64,000 nt of DNA from Rhizomys pruinosus (Eukaryota; Chordata; Mammalia; Rodentia; Spalacidae): positions 2,227,199-2,291,198 of the forward strand of contig VZQC01005070.1 in assembly GCA_009823505.1 (NCBI GenBank). The letters run 5' to 3'. The notes beneath the pieces were generated by a model that did not search any database, had not been told where the DNA came from, and was given only the letters and a program-made list of their open reading frames with translations. A program made the translations under genes and the position numbers. Positions within the stretch are counted from its first letter, which is position 1. Every line of letters starts with the position of its first letter. Positions 1 to 10,493 of this stretch are shown here, one piece after another.

Positions 1-13
1 GCCTCTCCTATGA

Positions 14-690
14 TTTTGCTATGATTTGGATGAATGTTCTCCAAAGACCTATGGGTGGAACACTTGGTCATCAGCCTATGGCACTAATAAGGTGTTGGGG
101 AATCTTTAGGAGGTGGGACATAGTTGGAGAAGTTAGGTTACTGGGGCCACGCCACTGAAGAGTATTACTGAAATCCCAGCCTCTCCCTCCCTTGCTTCCC
201 AGCATCTAGGAGGTGAGTAGCTTTGTTCTAAAACACATTGCCGGGGCTGTAGAGATAGCCTAGTGGTTAAGAGCACCGACTGCTCTTGCAGAGGACCCGG
301 GTTCGATCCCCAGTACCCACATGGCGGCTGAGAACCGTCTGTAACTCCAATTCCAGGAGAACTCCAGTTCCAGGGGAATCCGACACCCTCTTCTGATCTT
401 CGCGGCATTGCACGACAGGGATACACAAACCTACATGCAGACAGTACACTCATACACATACAAAAATAAATAAAATTTTAAAAAAAAGAATATTTAAAAC
501 ACATTACCTACAGGGATGTTCTGCATTGCCACAGGCCTGAATGCAGCAGGCTAACTGATAATGCACTGAAAATCTTGAAACCATGAGTGGAGATACAAGG
601 GTCTCTTTTATCAGTTGTTCAGTCTCAAGTATTTTGTTATAATAATGGATAGCTAACCAGTAGAGGTTTAATATCTTGTTACTGGAACTT
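14..690 (+). repeat. Ancient LTR-like repeat (MaLR-type), split by a B2 SINE
   Basis: The stretch reads like the widespread mammalian repeat that opens with 'gctatgatttggatg', continues through 'aggaggtgggacatag', and has a 3' part with 'ttgccacaggcctgaatg' and 'caagtattttgttataa'. I know this layout from ERVL-MaLR-like solo LTRs, but I cannot run a library search, so the class is tentative. The element is interrupted at 243-494 by a SINE, and its sequence resumes after 508. It has no coding content. The divergence looks old. Confidence 0.4.
243..494 (+). mobile_element. B2-type SINE with target-site duplication
   Basis: This is a tRNA-derived SINE with pol III promoter boxes: the A box region 'tagcctagtggttaagag' and the B box 'ggttcgatccc'. 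A B2-like body follows ('ccacatggcggctgagaa', 'gacaccctcttctgatct') and then an A-rich tail (aaaataaataaaatttt). It is flanked by a 14-base target-site duplication with one mismatch, taaaacacattgcc at 229-242 and taaaacacattacc at 495-508. This shows L1-machinery insertion into the LTR-like relic. Confidence 0.93.
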
Positions 691-1514
691 TGGAACAAAA
701 TCCCTAACTCTGGACAGCCTAGTAGGCTGGACTCAGCTACCTATCATAATGCATCAATGAAATAAAAGTTTAATGGTGAAAAAGCAAACAGAGATCTACG
801 AAATGTGGCATATTGGGGAGAAGAGCAAATAAAGGGGTCTCGGAACCCTAAGCATGTCTTTAGGGCACTGATATGAACTTCAGGTTTATGGAGAAGAAGA
901 ATTGGTACATGGGGCATACTCTATGCATAATTTGGCACTCTTAGTCAAGGTGTGGTCTGACTGATACCATCTTGGTTCAGTGGCTCTTGTTCTGGAAGAG
1001 GCCCAAAGAAGTCCTTACTGATTGAAGAGGAAAGGCTGGTTTCTATATGATGACTGCTCTTGTTCAAGGGTACATCTTCTCCATCCTAGCTCATTGCCCC
1101 TTGGTGAGTGTATGTGTGTGTGTGGGGGGGCGTAATCTCACCTGTGAGGCCTTATTAGTCCAGAAATTTAAGGTGACAGAAGGTTTAGGACACTGATTGG
1201 AAGTCTGCAGATGCTATTCGGTGGGCTGCAGAGGATGGTTTGGAATAGAACATTACATCCAGTAAAGCACCTCAGATACTCTTATCCTTGTGCCCTCAGC
1301 CTTGAAGAGACATGAAATAGGTTATGTAGCTCTGCTTTTTAGACAGACCCTTCTTGAGTGATTAGCATGGCTGTGTACAGAGTTAAGCAGGTGACTGCTC
1401 CAAAGTAAAGGGACCAATAACAAAATGAACTCAGAGATGAAGGGCTTTTATCCTGCGCTCAGTTACCTTATGGGCCCAAGTAGGAGGTCAGTGCTTTTTT
1501 AGCAGAAGCAGTTT
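690..1514. other. No recognised feature
   Basis: I see no gene, recognisable repeat or RNA here beyond a short GT/G-rich run near 1109-1130. No convincing splice-bounded open frame was seen. Confidence 0.5.
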
Positions 1515-1640
1515 CTAAGTACCTATTATTCCCATTTCACAAATTGACAAATACATTCAGAAACATTAAGCCTCACTACTATTAAGCAATGGTGCAGACA
1601 TTCAGGCTCCTCTGCATTACTATGCAAAGCCAATTCCACA
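1515..1640 (-). repeat. MIR SINE fragment (antisense)
   Basis: The pattern 'attattcccatttcac' followed by a degraded 'gaaac...aagc', 'ctattaagcaatggtgcag' and 'ttcaggctcctctgc' matches the core and 3' half of MIR read in reverse. It is old and has no tail. The call rests on recognising the degenerate core only. Confidence 0.5.
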
Positions 1641-4195
1641 ACATAACGTTCAGTTCTTTCCTTGACCTGTCAAAGCATGGTTGGTTTTAAATCTTTTGGG
1701 CCACTGACGAAATAAAAAAACCCGAAGTCTTTAAAAAATAGTTAGAGTACAACTTTTCTCCCCTGCAAAGTAGGATGATCTATTTTATACTTTTGGATCC
1801 TATTTTTTTTTAAGTGATAATGCTGAAATGAGTGTGCCTAAAAGGACTGCACTCTCTTGGGCACAAATGTTTCTGGCATGAATTGGATGTGTAATTGTAG
1901 TTGTTTGGGGTAAGAGCAGGAGAAGGAATTAAAAAAAATTGCAAATGTAATATAACGTTGCCATCTGCCTTTAGGTGAAATTCCATGGGTTACTTTGAGC
2001 TTCCATGGGATTGGAAGCTGGTTTCGACATGCACTGATAAAATTGTTAGCGTATCTGCCATGGTCATCCTTGCATGGACCTGAGTGGCTGGCAAAACTTG
2101 AGAAACACTCCTTTTGCATTTAAAATAGTTGGTGGGACCTCTGCCTCTGCCTGTGCTGTGTACCGTTCCCCCTCAAAACCTCCAAATTACAATAGGTCTC
2201 TCTCCAGATAAAAAGTGTGAATAGGTTTTTTTTTTTTTAGAAAGTAAAGATAGTGCATGAATCTTGTTACTTAGTACATGAATCTTGTAAATCCAGACTG
2301 GAATCCAAATAATTCTTCCAGTAGAAACAAACCACCCATGTAAACCATCTGTAGCAGCAGCACAGGACAGACCCAGTGGCAATTTCATCATTGCCAATAA
2401 AACAAGCCCAGAAGCCTCTCAAAGACACAAATACTTCTGAAAAATATCTTTGACCACTTAGCATATGTGTATGTGAGTGCTGCCCAAAGAAAAGGATGAA
2501 ACGGGGTAGAACACAGATCTCACTGATTAATGTTTTTCTTCCTGGCTTTTGTTGTAATAAAGAGCTGCCCTTGACACTCTTTCTCAATACCAGAGGTCTC
2601 GGAAAAATGCCCAGTCTTTCTGACTAGCACAACAGTTCAATGCCATCCTTTTCAACACTCAGGAAGGACTGAATGGATTCAGGAAGATGCAGGTTTTAAT
2701 TTTTGCATTATTTGAAATTTCAGTAACCTGGTACCTTCTCTTTCTGAAGCACACAGGAAGCCAGTAGAGGAGTTAGCAAATCTTTTTGTTTCTCGCCATT
2801 TAAATCTCTTCCCATTCTCTCTACTCTGCAGCTTGACACCACGGTGGTAGGTGGTAATTCTTCTCTGACTTGTATGGCTGTGGAATCATTAGACCAGAAG
2901 GTCTAGTCTGCAGGGCAGAGCTGCATTCTACACCTTCCTGCAGTGCACCCTGTGACTGATGGGCTATTGGAAGGATATTTGAATGGAACCTCCTTGGCCA
3001 TAGGCAATGGGAAGAGATGTCTCTCTGGCTGAAGGTGATAATGTCATTACTTTCATCTCCTTCTTTTATATCTAACCCTCTGGCTTTTATGTTCCAGTTC
3101 CAATGGAGAGGGAGACCATGTTCCCACTCATAGTGCAATCTTTGAGCAGGAAGCAATTAAAAAAAATGGTAAAAGTACTTCTCCCTTAATATCTAATGAA
3201 ACAGAAGCCAGTGTATGCAGAAGTAGGAAGTCTGTTTGACTGACTGTATATAACTTTGGCAAGTGCTACTCAAAGAAATACAATTACCTGGATCCTAGTC
3301 AACTTCAAGGCACAAAGCAGGTGTTGTGCGATGAATAATTTTGAACTGACACAAAATATTCAAATGGAAACATGAACATTTCAACATAAAATGGTTTAGT
3401 TGAGGATAACATCAAAGATTTACTTAAAAATCCCAACACATAAACTTGTTAAAGCTATAATCTATGTCATTCGGAACAGAAGGTGGAACTGCTGCTTGAA
3501 CAATGATAATTCAGTAAATATGGGAAGGCATTTTACTACAACCTCCAGGGGATAGGGACTATTTTAACACATGGAGGTCTTTACAATTGGAGGTAGGGTA
3601 GATTGGGGTATAAGTTGATCTAGTCTGTCAGAGGGACTATGTCTAAAAGATGGGTACAAGACGCAGATGTGGATTTTATAGTTCCTTCCTTCATAAATGA
3701 TCACAGAATTCAAAATATGAGACAGAAAATGAAATAAGATCATACACCTAGGTGCAAAGTTACACACGATACTATTATAGTGCCACTGGTGTTGAAAGTG
3801 AAGACGAGATCCACAACAACAGCAGTTTTGAGAGAGGCTCTGTGAAGGTAGAACTTGAGTGGAATCTGGAAATTCTGACACCACTTTCCTGAAGGAGAGT
3901 TAGGACAAAGATTTTTGGATAAGAGAAAACTCATGAGCCAAGAAGTTTAAGACGAAATGAGAAGGTTTGACCAGGACAAGGCAAAACAGGCAGATAAGCA
4001 CATTGGCACACACAGAAAGGACTTTGAAAAATTCAGATGGGGTATTTGATCAGATTCTTTAAATAAAGTAGTATGCATTGGGCTTTTGTTCAGTTGGGTC
4101 TCTGAAGTCATTTGATAATATTAATATCAGTAATATTACTATCAACATTTTAAAAGACTAATTCTTAATAAGTAGGGCCTGAGAATTTTAAAAAT
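1640..4195. other. Repeat-poor stretch, no gene recognised
   Basis: About 2.5 kb in which I recognise no SINE, L1, LTR or RNA gene. Open frames are short, lack family resemblance and overlap on both strands, as expected by chance. I see no evidence for exons. Confidence 0.5.
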
Positions 4196-4199
4196 ATAG

Positions 4200-4375
4200 T
4201 ATATTTCATATACTGCTTTCCTAGGATAAGAATCATTATTATTTTCATTTTAAGATACTGTGCTCAAATTCAAAGAATTTCAGGTAATTCCCTGGACCCA
4301 TACAGCAGAATGTGAATCAGAGCCAGCAGACCTCAGAACCTCAGTTAACTCTCATGCTACAGTCTGCATAGTAAG
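4200..4375 (-). repeat. MIR-like fragment (antisense)
   Basis: The run 'attattattttcatttt' is followed by 'gatactgtgctcaaattc', 'aattccctggacccata', 'gaatcagagccagcag' and 'ctcagttaactctcatgct'. This follows the reverse-complement order of MIR (cattttacag...gagg..., ...gccaggatttgaac..., ...tgctcttaacc). It is strongly diverged. Confidence 0.45.
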
Positions 4376-4533
4376 AGTAGAAAAATGAAACATAGTCTCT
4401 TTCCATGTTAGAGATAAGTAATGAGTGACTATTAGATGACGGTATTCTTAGGTGACTTGCAAGAGATACGTTAACTGATTTCCTAGAACAGTCATAAATT
4501 TAGATTCTTCATGAGATTAAAGTACCATGCTAA

Positions 4534-4537
<4 letters not shown>

Positions 4538-4622
<85 letters not shown>
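4538..4622. repeat. (CT)n(CA)n compound microsatellite
   Basis: About 21 CT units run to 4580 and switch cleanly to about 21 CA units up to 4622. Tracts of this purity are likely to vary in length between individuals. Confidence 0.98.
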
Positions 4623-4625
<3 letters not shown>

Positions 4626-4732
4626 AAGGCACAGAGAAGCTAAATAACCTATGTCCTAGGACTCATATAGGAGGGCCCAGGATTCTTATCCATATCAGGC
4701 TTCTTCTGCACTATGGGTTAGCAAGCCATAGC
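4622..4732 (-). repeat. MIR-like fragment (antisense)
   Basis: The sequence 'aaggcacagagaagctaaa', 'taacctatgtcctaggac' and 'ggcccaggattcttatcc' matches the MIR antisense order (gaggcacagagaggttaag, taacttgcccaaggtcac, agccaggattcgaacc). It directly follows the CA tract. It covers a similar part of MIR as the fragment at 4200-4375, so it is a separate insertion. Confidence 0.55.
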
Positions 4733-5037
4733 CTAGAAATCAAATTTTACCATGGCTGGTCATCACATGGCCAATGAGTTAGGATGTTTTTAAACGACTG
4801 AGAAAACTAAAAGACACATGTAAGTTTCATGTAAGACACGTGAACCTTGAAGGATTTCCCATCGTCACATTCACAAATAAAACTTGATTGGAACGCCATG
4901 CATGCAGGCTTAGTTATTGGATATAGCTGCTTCCCAGCACCAGCACAGCTTAGTAGTTACAAGAGGGATAGCCTGGTGAACAAAGTCTGAAGTATTTACC
5001 ACCTGGCTTTTGTAGATAAAGCTTCTTTCTGACTCTG
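4715..5037 (+). mobile_element. hAT-type non-autonomous DNA transposon relic
   Basis: The stretch contains the order familiar from an ancient mammalian hAT/Charlie-type MER element. It has 'gggttagcaagccatagcc' near the start, then 'aaataaaacttgattggaac', 'atatagctgcttccc', 'cacagcttagtagttac', and 'aagtatttaccacctggc' before 'tttgtagataaagc'. There is no transposase coding. Terminal inverted repeats are too eroded to define. Confidence 0.55.
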
Positions 5038-5587
5038 TCCTAAGTCAGGGTCTTTCTATTCTGCCACCCTGGGGTCTCATTGGGCTGTGCTCTGCCGGAT
5101 GCACACAACTGGCAGGAGAAGGAAGGTCAGTTAAGGGACTGAAACATCACAAAAGGGAAAGGACACCCCTGTCACTTTTAATTCGACATTTGAAATAACT
5201 GGCATCTAGAAGGCTGTTTATTTCCTCTTAGGCCGTAGAATCAAAATACACATGTAGAATTACAGGAAAAAATATATATGCTATACAGAATATTCTAGGA
5301 AGATTTTTCTGAAAAAAGAAATGTGTCATGGATCAGACAAGAAGACCACTTGGGTAATCAGGTGTTGAATCACATGTGGCGGGAACGCTTGTGCAATGAG
5401 AACTACATCCCTAGTCTGATTCATATAGCCACCTATTTCTCTAGGAGAGTATTATGGGGAAAATAAAAATAAGCCCTATATATTTGCCTACCCAGATGCC
5501 AAACAGCTGGTTAGACACAAACATATTCTCCCTAGTATGGGTAGCTTTTCAGTGCCTCACCTTAACCAGAAATCAGAAAGTCCATTC
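5037..5587. other. No recognised feature
   Basis: I recognise nothing in this stretch. It ends in a T run (5591-5607) just before the single N at 5615, which probably marks an assembly join. Confidence 0.45.
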
Positions 5588-5614
5588 ATTCTTTTTTTTT
5601 TTTTTTTGACATTT

Positions 5615-5615
5615 N
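5615..5615. other. Single ambiguous base at a probable assembly join
   Basis: One N sits exactly where an inverted copy of 10167-10950 begins. A one-base N is typical of a scaffold or gap-fill join rather than a sequencing ambiguity. Confidence 0.7.
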
Positions 5616-6430
5616 GACAATGATCATCTCCTTTCAAAAAACTGTCTGCTTAGTAATCTACTATTCCAAACTAACTGTTTAAGGAAGGTACTTAAGAAGC
5701 CATTTCATAGGTTTTTGTATCATTAACCCTAAAATAATATGTATTTTTTTCTTTCCATCTTGGAAATTTTCTTTTTTTATATTTTTATCTCTGTACTTTT
5801 TTGTGGCCGATTGTGTGAGGTATGTGTGTATACTAGAAGCCAAGGCACATATGTACAGGTCAGAGACAACTTTATAGAATATTTCTTTCCTTTTACTTTT
5901 CAAATATTCTGGGGCATGAAGACGGGGTCAGGCTAGGTTAATTATGTTGAGAAATGGCATTTACCCCCAAGCCTCCCTGTCCTCCTTTAGGCCGAAAAAC
6001 CTCACCACTATCCCCCCCGACAACGCGGCGCGTCGGGCGTGCGGAAACTCTGAAGCACATGGCTCTTAAAAAGGACTAGCCGGACCTGGGCAGGGTGGCG
6101 GCACACTTTAAGCCGACCCTGTCGAAGCAGGGCGACGGATCTTGTAGTGTCAAGGCCACCTGGTCGAGATGATGCCAGACAGCTGGCTAAAGGAGACCTG
6201 TCGTCAGAAGATACGCGGATGCTTACCGAGGACGCCCGTTTGATCCCCAGCACCTCACATGGCGGCTGAGAACGTCTGAAACTCCAATTCCAGGAGACTC
6301 GCAGTCCTGGGGAATCCACAAGCGCCCGTCGAGACCCCTCGGCGCGGCAGTGCACGAACACGGGTGGCAAACGCTTAGCATGGTCAGACAGTGAAACATT
6401 CATACACAAACATACATAAATAAAATTAAA
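5616..6430 (-). repeat. Left arm of an inverted duplication of 10167-10950
   Basis: Reading 5616 rightward reproduces the reverse complement of the sequence ending at 10950. Agreement is nearly perfect for the first 130 or so bases (gacaatgatcatctccttt... through aataatatgtattttttt). Small indels appear by about 5760-5935. After about 5935 the match continues only as a heavily corrupted version: it still tracks 'caagcctccctgtcctcct', then a B1, then a B2, but with many substitutions and indels. The progressive loss of identity over a few hundred bases is unlike normal divergence. Confidence 0.85.
6085..6225 (+). mobile_element. B1 SINE, heavily corrupted copy
   Basis: The segment 'acctgggcagggtggcggc', 'gtgtcaaggccacctggtcg' and 'gacagctggctaaaggag' follows B1 order. 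It is the inverted counterpart of the clean B1 at 10350-10493. Substitutions are dense and GC-rich, consistent with the error-rich state of the left arm. Confidence 0.65.
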
Positions 6431-6440
6431 TAAAAAAAAA
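6225..6440 (+). mobile_element. B2-type SINE, corrupted copy lacking its head
   Basis: The segment reads 'tttgatccccagcacctcac', 'atggcggctgagaacgtctg' and 'aactccaattccaggaga', and ends in an A-rich tail with 'acataaataaaattaaat'. It corresponds to the inverted copy at 10180-10350. Compared with complete copies it lacks the normal 5' tRNA-like head, because it is joined to the preceding B1. Confidence 0.75.
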
Positions 6441-7255
6441 ATCTTTAAAAAAAAAAAAAGAACGACTATCCTTTTTAAAAGATTAAAAAAAAATCTCTGG
6501 AGCTCCAAAAGCTGTTCGTCGATTCTACACTGCTTTTTGATGTTAAAAGATAGACACAGAGAACACATGTTGATGAAATCACGGTGATCGTGTTATGGAA
6601 ATTGTCTTATGAAAGAATTTGTGTACAATTGAAACTTTTTTTACAACCAAGAAATGCTACACATTCAACCTATGTTTAAATCTATGTATTAATGACTTCC
6701 TAATTCTATTCTATCTGAGCTCAGGGAGAAGTAAGCCAGATGAAGAAGCCCTGTTACAGGTATTTGTCTGACTGAGAGGCCTAACATTTTACCCGTATCC
6801 CCTTTCAAATACGTGTCAGACCCCAGTGTCCCTTTCTTCTCAAATCCCTTCACTTCTTCCTGTCAACCGCTATGGAGGTTGCTCTTTTGACTCTGCTCGA
6901 TAGGGGTCTCCAAATGAAAAGATGACCTGATGTGGAAGAACATTTAGGCTCTTAAGCCCACAAAGAGGCTGGGGCATGAGCTGACACCAGAAAAACTTCA
7001 CTTAGAACCAGAAAGTGTGGTTGAGTGAACATGGGGCATAGCTCTTGGCTTTCTCTAGCACAGAGAGAAAGGGAGACTAGAGTCCAAAACTCTCAGGAAA
7101 TAATTACCTGACAGACCAACCCTAATGAAACAGCATTGCCAGCACCTTGAAAGCTTTTGGTCTGTGCTTTTTTAGATAGCGGTACTCAAATGTGGATGAC
7201 TGATAATGCCCAAATTTTCTTTCTGTCTGCTTTAGACAGTTTATTTTTAAAATGA
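6441..7255. other. No recognised feature inside the disturbed block
   Basis: I recognise no repeat or gene in this stretch. An open frame read leftward over 6008-6568 is produced by the B1/B2 composite and A-rich tail, not by a gene. Confidence 0.4.
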
Positions 7256-7920
7256 GGTTAAGGAAGGCGACGGCGGGGTCGGGGAAAACCCTTTATATTT
7301 ATTGTAATTAGGTGGGGTTATATGCTGCTTGTGTGCGATGCTGGCCGTTGTTCCAATCAAGTTCAGGCATTAGTCCCTTTCCCTTCCCCCACCCACCGCC
7401 CACCCGCACCCCAGATCATGCATTCTTTTCGATTCCATAACTGTCGCTGAAGATCTTTCTGCTACAGTTTTTCTCAATTTGTTCTTTTACAGCAATAAGT
7501 GATATCCATGAATACAACGATCCTCATGGAAAGCAAACACATATATGCAGGCAGTGGTAAGCCCAAACCACCTACAGCCCGACCATCCAGTGGGGGGTGA
7601 CAGGTTGTTGGTTCAATCAAGTTGATCAAATGATGGTCCAGACTACATTGGGAGGTGTTCACAACCTGCACCCCAAGCGCAGCCCGTACATTCTACCAAG
7701 CCCCCTCGGCCGCAAGGTGTCCCGAGGGCTTAGAAAAAGGGGCAAAGGTGGATGAGCGGTAAAACAGTCCCCTCTCTCCGGAGCTGTTGACTTGGACCGT
7801 CGGGTCAGTGCTGGCTGTGTTTCACTTTTCAATAGGGCTACAGTTTGCCGGAATAGAGCCTTTGATCCTACTAATGAAGACAAGCAATTAGATATATAGA
7901 GATTTTTAATCAGCACGTAA
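7255..7920 (-). mobile_element. Antisense, error-rich copy of the G-rich L1-type tail element
   Basis: The reverse complement parallels 22540-23050 in order: an 'agatcaaaggct...' start, 'gaaacacagccagcactgac', 'cagctccggagaga', 'gactgttttaccgctcatcc', 'tttgatcaacttgatt', 'ccactggatggtcggg', 'tatcacttattgct', then 'gatctggggtgcggg'-like G-rich sequence. Divergence is much higher than between other copies and GC-biased. It therefore fits the error-rich patch seen in the left part of this block. Confidence 0.7.
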
Positions 7921-8052
7921 TAGTTATGGTAGTTACTTTAGCATAGACACATGTTGGATATGTTAATCCCTCATTACATGTTCACCCCATAAGACACTGA
8001 TCTCAGCAGGGCACAGGTGTTGTAGAGACCTTAGTAAAGGAAAGTAGGGTTA

Positions 8053-8300
8053 GGGCTGAGAATGGGCCTACGGGTTAAAAGCACCGACCGGCATCGTACA
8101 GAGGACCCTGGTTCGATCCCCAGCACCCATATGCGGCCGAAGCCGCAGATGAAACGTCACAATTCCAGGAAAACTCCAGTTTCCAGGGGAATCCAAGACC
8201 CTCTCTGACCCGCCCGCAATGTACAACCGGTGCACACCCGTGCAATGCAGACAGTACATTGATACACAACAGAATAAATAAAAAAAATAAATATAAATAA
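8053..8300 (+). mobile_element. B2-type SINE, corrupted
   Basis: The head 'ggctgagaatgggcctacg', the B box 'ggttcgatccccagcaccc', the body 'tccagtttccaggggaatcc' and the tail 'acagaataaataaaaaaaat' identify a B2. Several bases deviate from the otherwise uniform young B2 copies in this window, such as 'gcaccgaccggcatcgtac'. This is consistent with local base-calling error. Confidence 0.85.
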
Positions 8301-8566
8301 AAAGAAAGGTAAAGGTAAATAACCGAAAATGAAAGAAAAGCATTTATTTGTTTCGCCTAGTAAACTGATCGTCACTTTGACATATCACCTTTATGCTTGA
8401 CACAACCTTGACAATGTGACACATTAGCTCAAAGAGGGGAAGCAGTGTGGGGGCGATTCAGAATGAGATCCTTGAAAACCAACAGCAGTATTTCTGTTTA
8501 AGCACACTCAGGTTAGGATTTGCTATCTGTAAAAGATCAGAGGTTGGAGCCTATCACAGCGAACTC

Positions 8567-9310
8567 CCTTGTTGGTTAGTAATTAATGGGGTGGTTGTAA
8601 ACGCTTGCTTTTTGTTTCTCTGCAACAGACACACTTGTGTCCAGAGTTTGCCTTAGTTTTTGAGAGCATGCGCTGCTGTACACATAAAAGTGGTCAATGG
8701 TATCTCATCCCTCTACTTTGCTGAAAATTGAAAGCTTGGCAGAGAGTGCCCCCCAACACTAGGCTTGAATGAAGAATTAGCAGAGTATAGATTTGAGTCA
8801 AGTTCATTGAAAGAGGGGCAGAAGCAAAAGGTGAAGACGACGCTTGCTTTTTGTTTCTCTGCAACAGACACACTTGTGTCCAGAGTTTGCCTTAATTTTT
8901 GAGAGCATGCGCTGCTGTACCCATAAAAGTGGTCAATGGTATCTCTACTTTGCTGAAAATTGAAAGCTTGGCAGAGAGTGCCCCCCCAACACTAGGCTTG
9001 AATGAAGAATTAGCAGAGTATAGATTGGTCAAGAAATTCATTGAAACAGGGGCAAAGCAAGAAGGTGAAGAACGAAACTCTTGATTTTTGTTTCGCATGC
9101 AACAGACACACTGGTGTGTCCAGATTTCCTTAAGTTTTGAGAGCCTGCGCGCTGAACCAGTAAAGAGTTGTGGCAAGTACGGTCAGCCTCTATTTGTGGA
9201 AAATTAAAGCTTGGACACGAGATGCCTGCCGCCACAACACTAGCTTGAGAAAATGAGCTAGATAGAGATTTGAGTCAAGTTCATTGAAAGAAGGGGCAGA
9301 AGCAAGGTGA
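8567..9310 (+). repeat. Three tandem copies of a 236-239 bp unit
   Basis: The marker 'acgcttgctttttgtttctc' starts at 8601 and again at 8840. A third, degraded form (aactcttgatttttgtttcg) begins near 9076, giving periods of about 239 and 236. Each copy carries 'aacagacacac', 'gagagcatgcgctgctgta', 'tgaaaattgaaagcttggc', 'aacactaggcttgaatgaag' and 'ttcattgaaa'. Copy 3 is more corrupted than copies 1 and 2. I do not recognise the unit as a known repeat. Open frames here are by-products. Confidence 0.9.
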
Positions 9311-9600
9311 GACTTTTAAGCGCCCCCCCGCCCCCGCTCTGGATGGTGGACGCGCATGGGGTTTGTGGGTTGTGGGCGACAATGCTGCCTGCAAATTGGT
9401 TTCCCATGCAGGAATGCTGCTCAGAAATTATCCCTTGCTAAAAATGAAAAAGAAAAACTATGGAAGAGGAAAGAGAAAAAAAAAAAAAAAAAAAAAAAAA
9501 TCTGGGATGGGGTGGGGGGTGGGGTGGGGAATGGAAAGGGAAATATGCCTGAACTGAATTGGAAAAATGTGTGAAATGCACAAGCATCAAATAAAAAAAA
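9310..9600 (+). mobile_element. G-rich L1-type 3' tail, copy 1 of 2 in the local repeat
   Basis: After 'gacttttaagcgcccccc' come 'ctggatggtgga', an A run of about 22 at 9478-9500, a purine tract 'gggatggggtggggggtgg', then 'aaatatgcctgaactgaatt' and a CAATAAA-like end. The same tail recurs at 9888-10178, 22540-23050 and 57600-57790. A G-rich polypurine tract near the end fits rodent L1 3'UTRs. Confidence 0.65.
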
Positions 9601-9616
9601 TGAAGTGAAATGTCCA

Positions 9617-9888
9617 CCTTGTTGGTTAGTAATTAATGGGGTGGTTGTAAACGCTTGCTTTTTGTTTCTCTGCAACAGACACACTTGTGTCCAGAGTTTG
9701 CCTTAGTTTTTGAGAGCATGCGCTGCTGTACACATAAAAGTGGTCAATGGTATCTCATCCCTCTACTTTGCTGAAAATTGAAAGCTTGGCAGAGAGTGCC
9801 CCCCAACACTAGGCTTTGAATGAGAATTAGCAAAGAGTATAGATTTGATCAAGTTCATTGAAAGAGGGACAGAAGCAAAAGGTGAAGA
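9617..9888 (+). repeat. Fourth copy of the tandem unit
   Basis: It repeats 8567-8838 including 34 bases of the left flank (ccttgttggttagtaattaa...), offset by 1050. It then leads into a second copy of the G-rich tail. The larger unit [tandem unit + tail] is therefore itself present twice, at about 9076-9600 and 9617-10178. Confidence 0.9.
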
Positions 9889-10178
9889 CTTTTAAAGCGC
9901 CCCCCTCCCCCCGCTGGAGGTGGGACCATGGGCTGTGTGGGTTTGGGCACAACTGCTGCAAACTGGTTTTACATGAAAGGATGCTTGTCTCATAATTATC
10001 ACTTATTGCTAAAAAAATGAAAAAAAACTGAGAGAAAAGATGCAAGGACAGTTATGGAAGATGCATGATCTGGGGATGGGGTGGGGTGGGGTGGGGGAAG
10101 GGAAAAGGGAAATATGCCTAAACTGAATTGGGAAAATGATGTATGAAATACAACAAAGCATAAAAAAAAAAAAAAATA
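9888..10178 (+). mobile_element. G-rich L1-type 3' tail, copy 2
   Basis: This is the cleaner copy: 'tttacatgaaaggatgcttg', 'tcacttattgctaaaaaaat', 'ctgagagaaaagatgc', 'gatctggggatggggtgggg', 'tgaattgggaaaatgatgt', then an A-rich end at 10160-10178. It matches 22790-23050 closely. I read it as the 3' terminus of an L1-lineage element, by analogy to the polypurine tract of rodent L1 3'UTRs. Confidence 0.65.
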
Positions 10179-10179
10179 A

Positions 10180-10350
10180 AATGTACTGTCTGCATGCAAG
10201 TCTGTGCACCCGTGTCGTGCAATGCCGCGGAGGTCAGAAGAGGGTGTCGGATTCCCCTGGAACTGGAGTTCTCCTGGAATTGGAGTTTCAGACGGTTCTC
10301 AGCCGCCATGTGGGTGCTGGGGATCGAACCCGGGTCCTCTGTAAGAGTGG
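10180..10350 (-). mobile_element. B2-type SINE lacking its head, joined to B1
   Basis: This is the antisense of the young B2 type: 'atgtactgtctgcatgcaag', 'ccgtgtcgtgcaatgccgcg', 'gaagagggtgtcggattccc', and 'ggggatcgaacccgggtcct' as the inverted B box. The usual A-box head is missing. Sequence passes at about 10350 straight into an antisense B1, making a B1-B2 composite. Confidence 0.9.
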
Positions 10351-10493
10351 TCTTTTTGAGACAGGGTCTTCCTGTAGCCCCAGCTGTCCTGGAACTCACT
10401 CTGTAGACCAGGCTGGCCTTGAACTCACAAAGATCCGCCTGCCTCTGCTTCCCGAGTGCTAGGATTAAAGGTGTGCGCCACCATGCCCAGGTA
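10350..10493 (-). mobile_element. B1 SINE
   Basis: Antisense B1 of full length: 'tttttgagacagggtcttcc', 'ccagctgtcctggaactcac', 'gtagaccaggctggccttg', 'gattaaaggtgtgcgccacc', 'atgcccagg'. In the sense direction this 7SL-derived SINE precedes the truncated B2. Confidence 0.95.

Noticed and set aside
6008..6568. A 186-codon minus-strand frame
   Set aside because: It runs through a corrupted B1-B2 composite and its A-rich tail. The encoded sequence is antisense SINE.
8447..9084. Short similar frames at 8447-8656 and 8899-9084 as tandem genes
   Set aside because: They arise from non-coding tandem units, and the frame is not preserved between copies.
10136..10462. A 108-codon frame ending in a Pro/Cys-rich motif similar to frames at 39436-39756
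   Set aside because: The similarity comes from antisense B1/B2 SINE sequence shared by both places.
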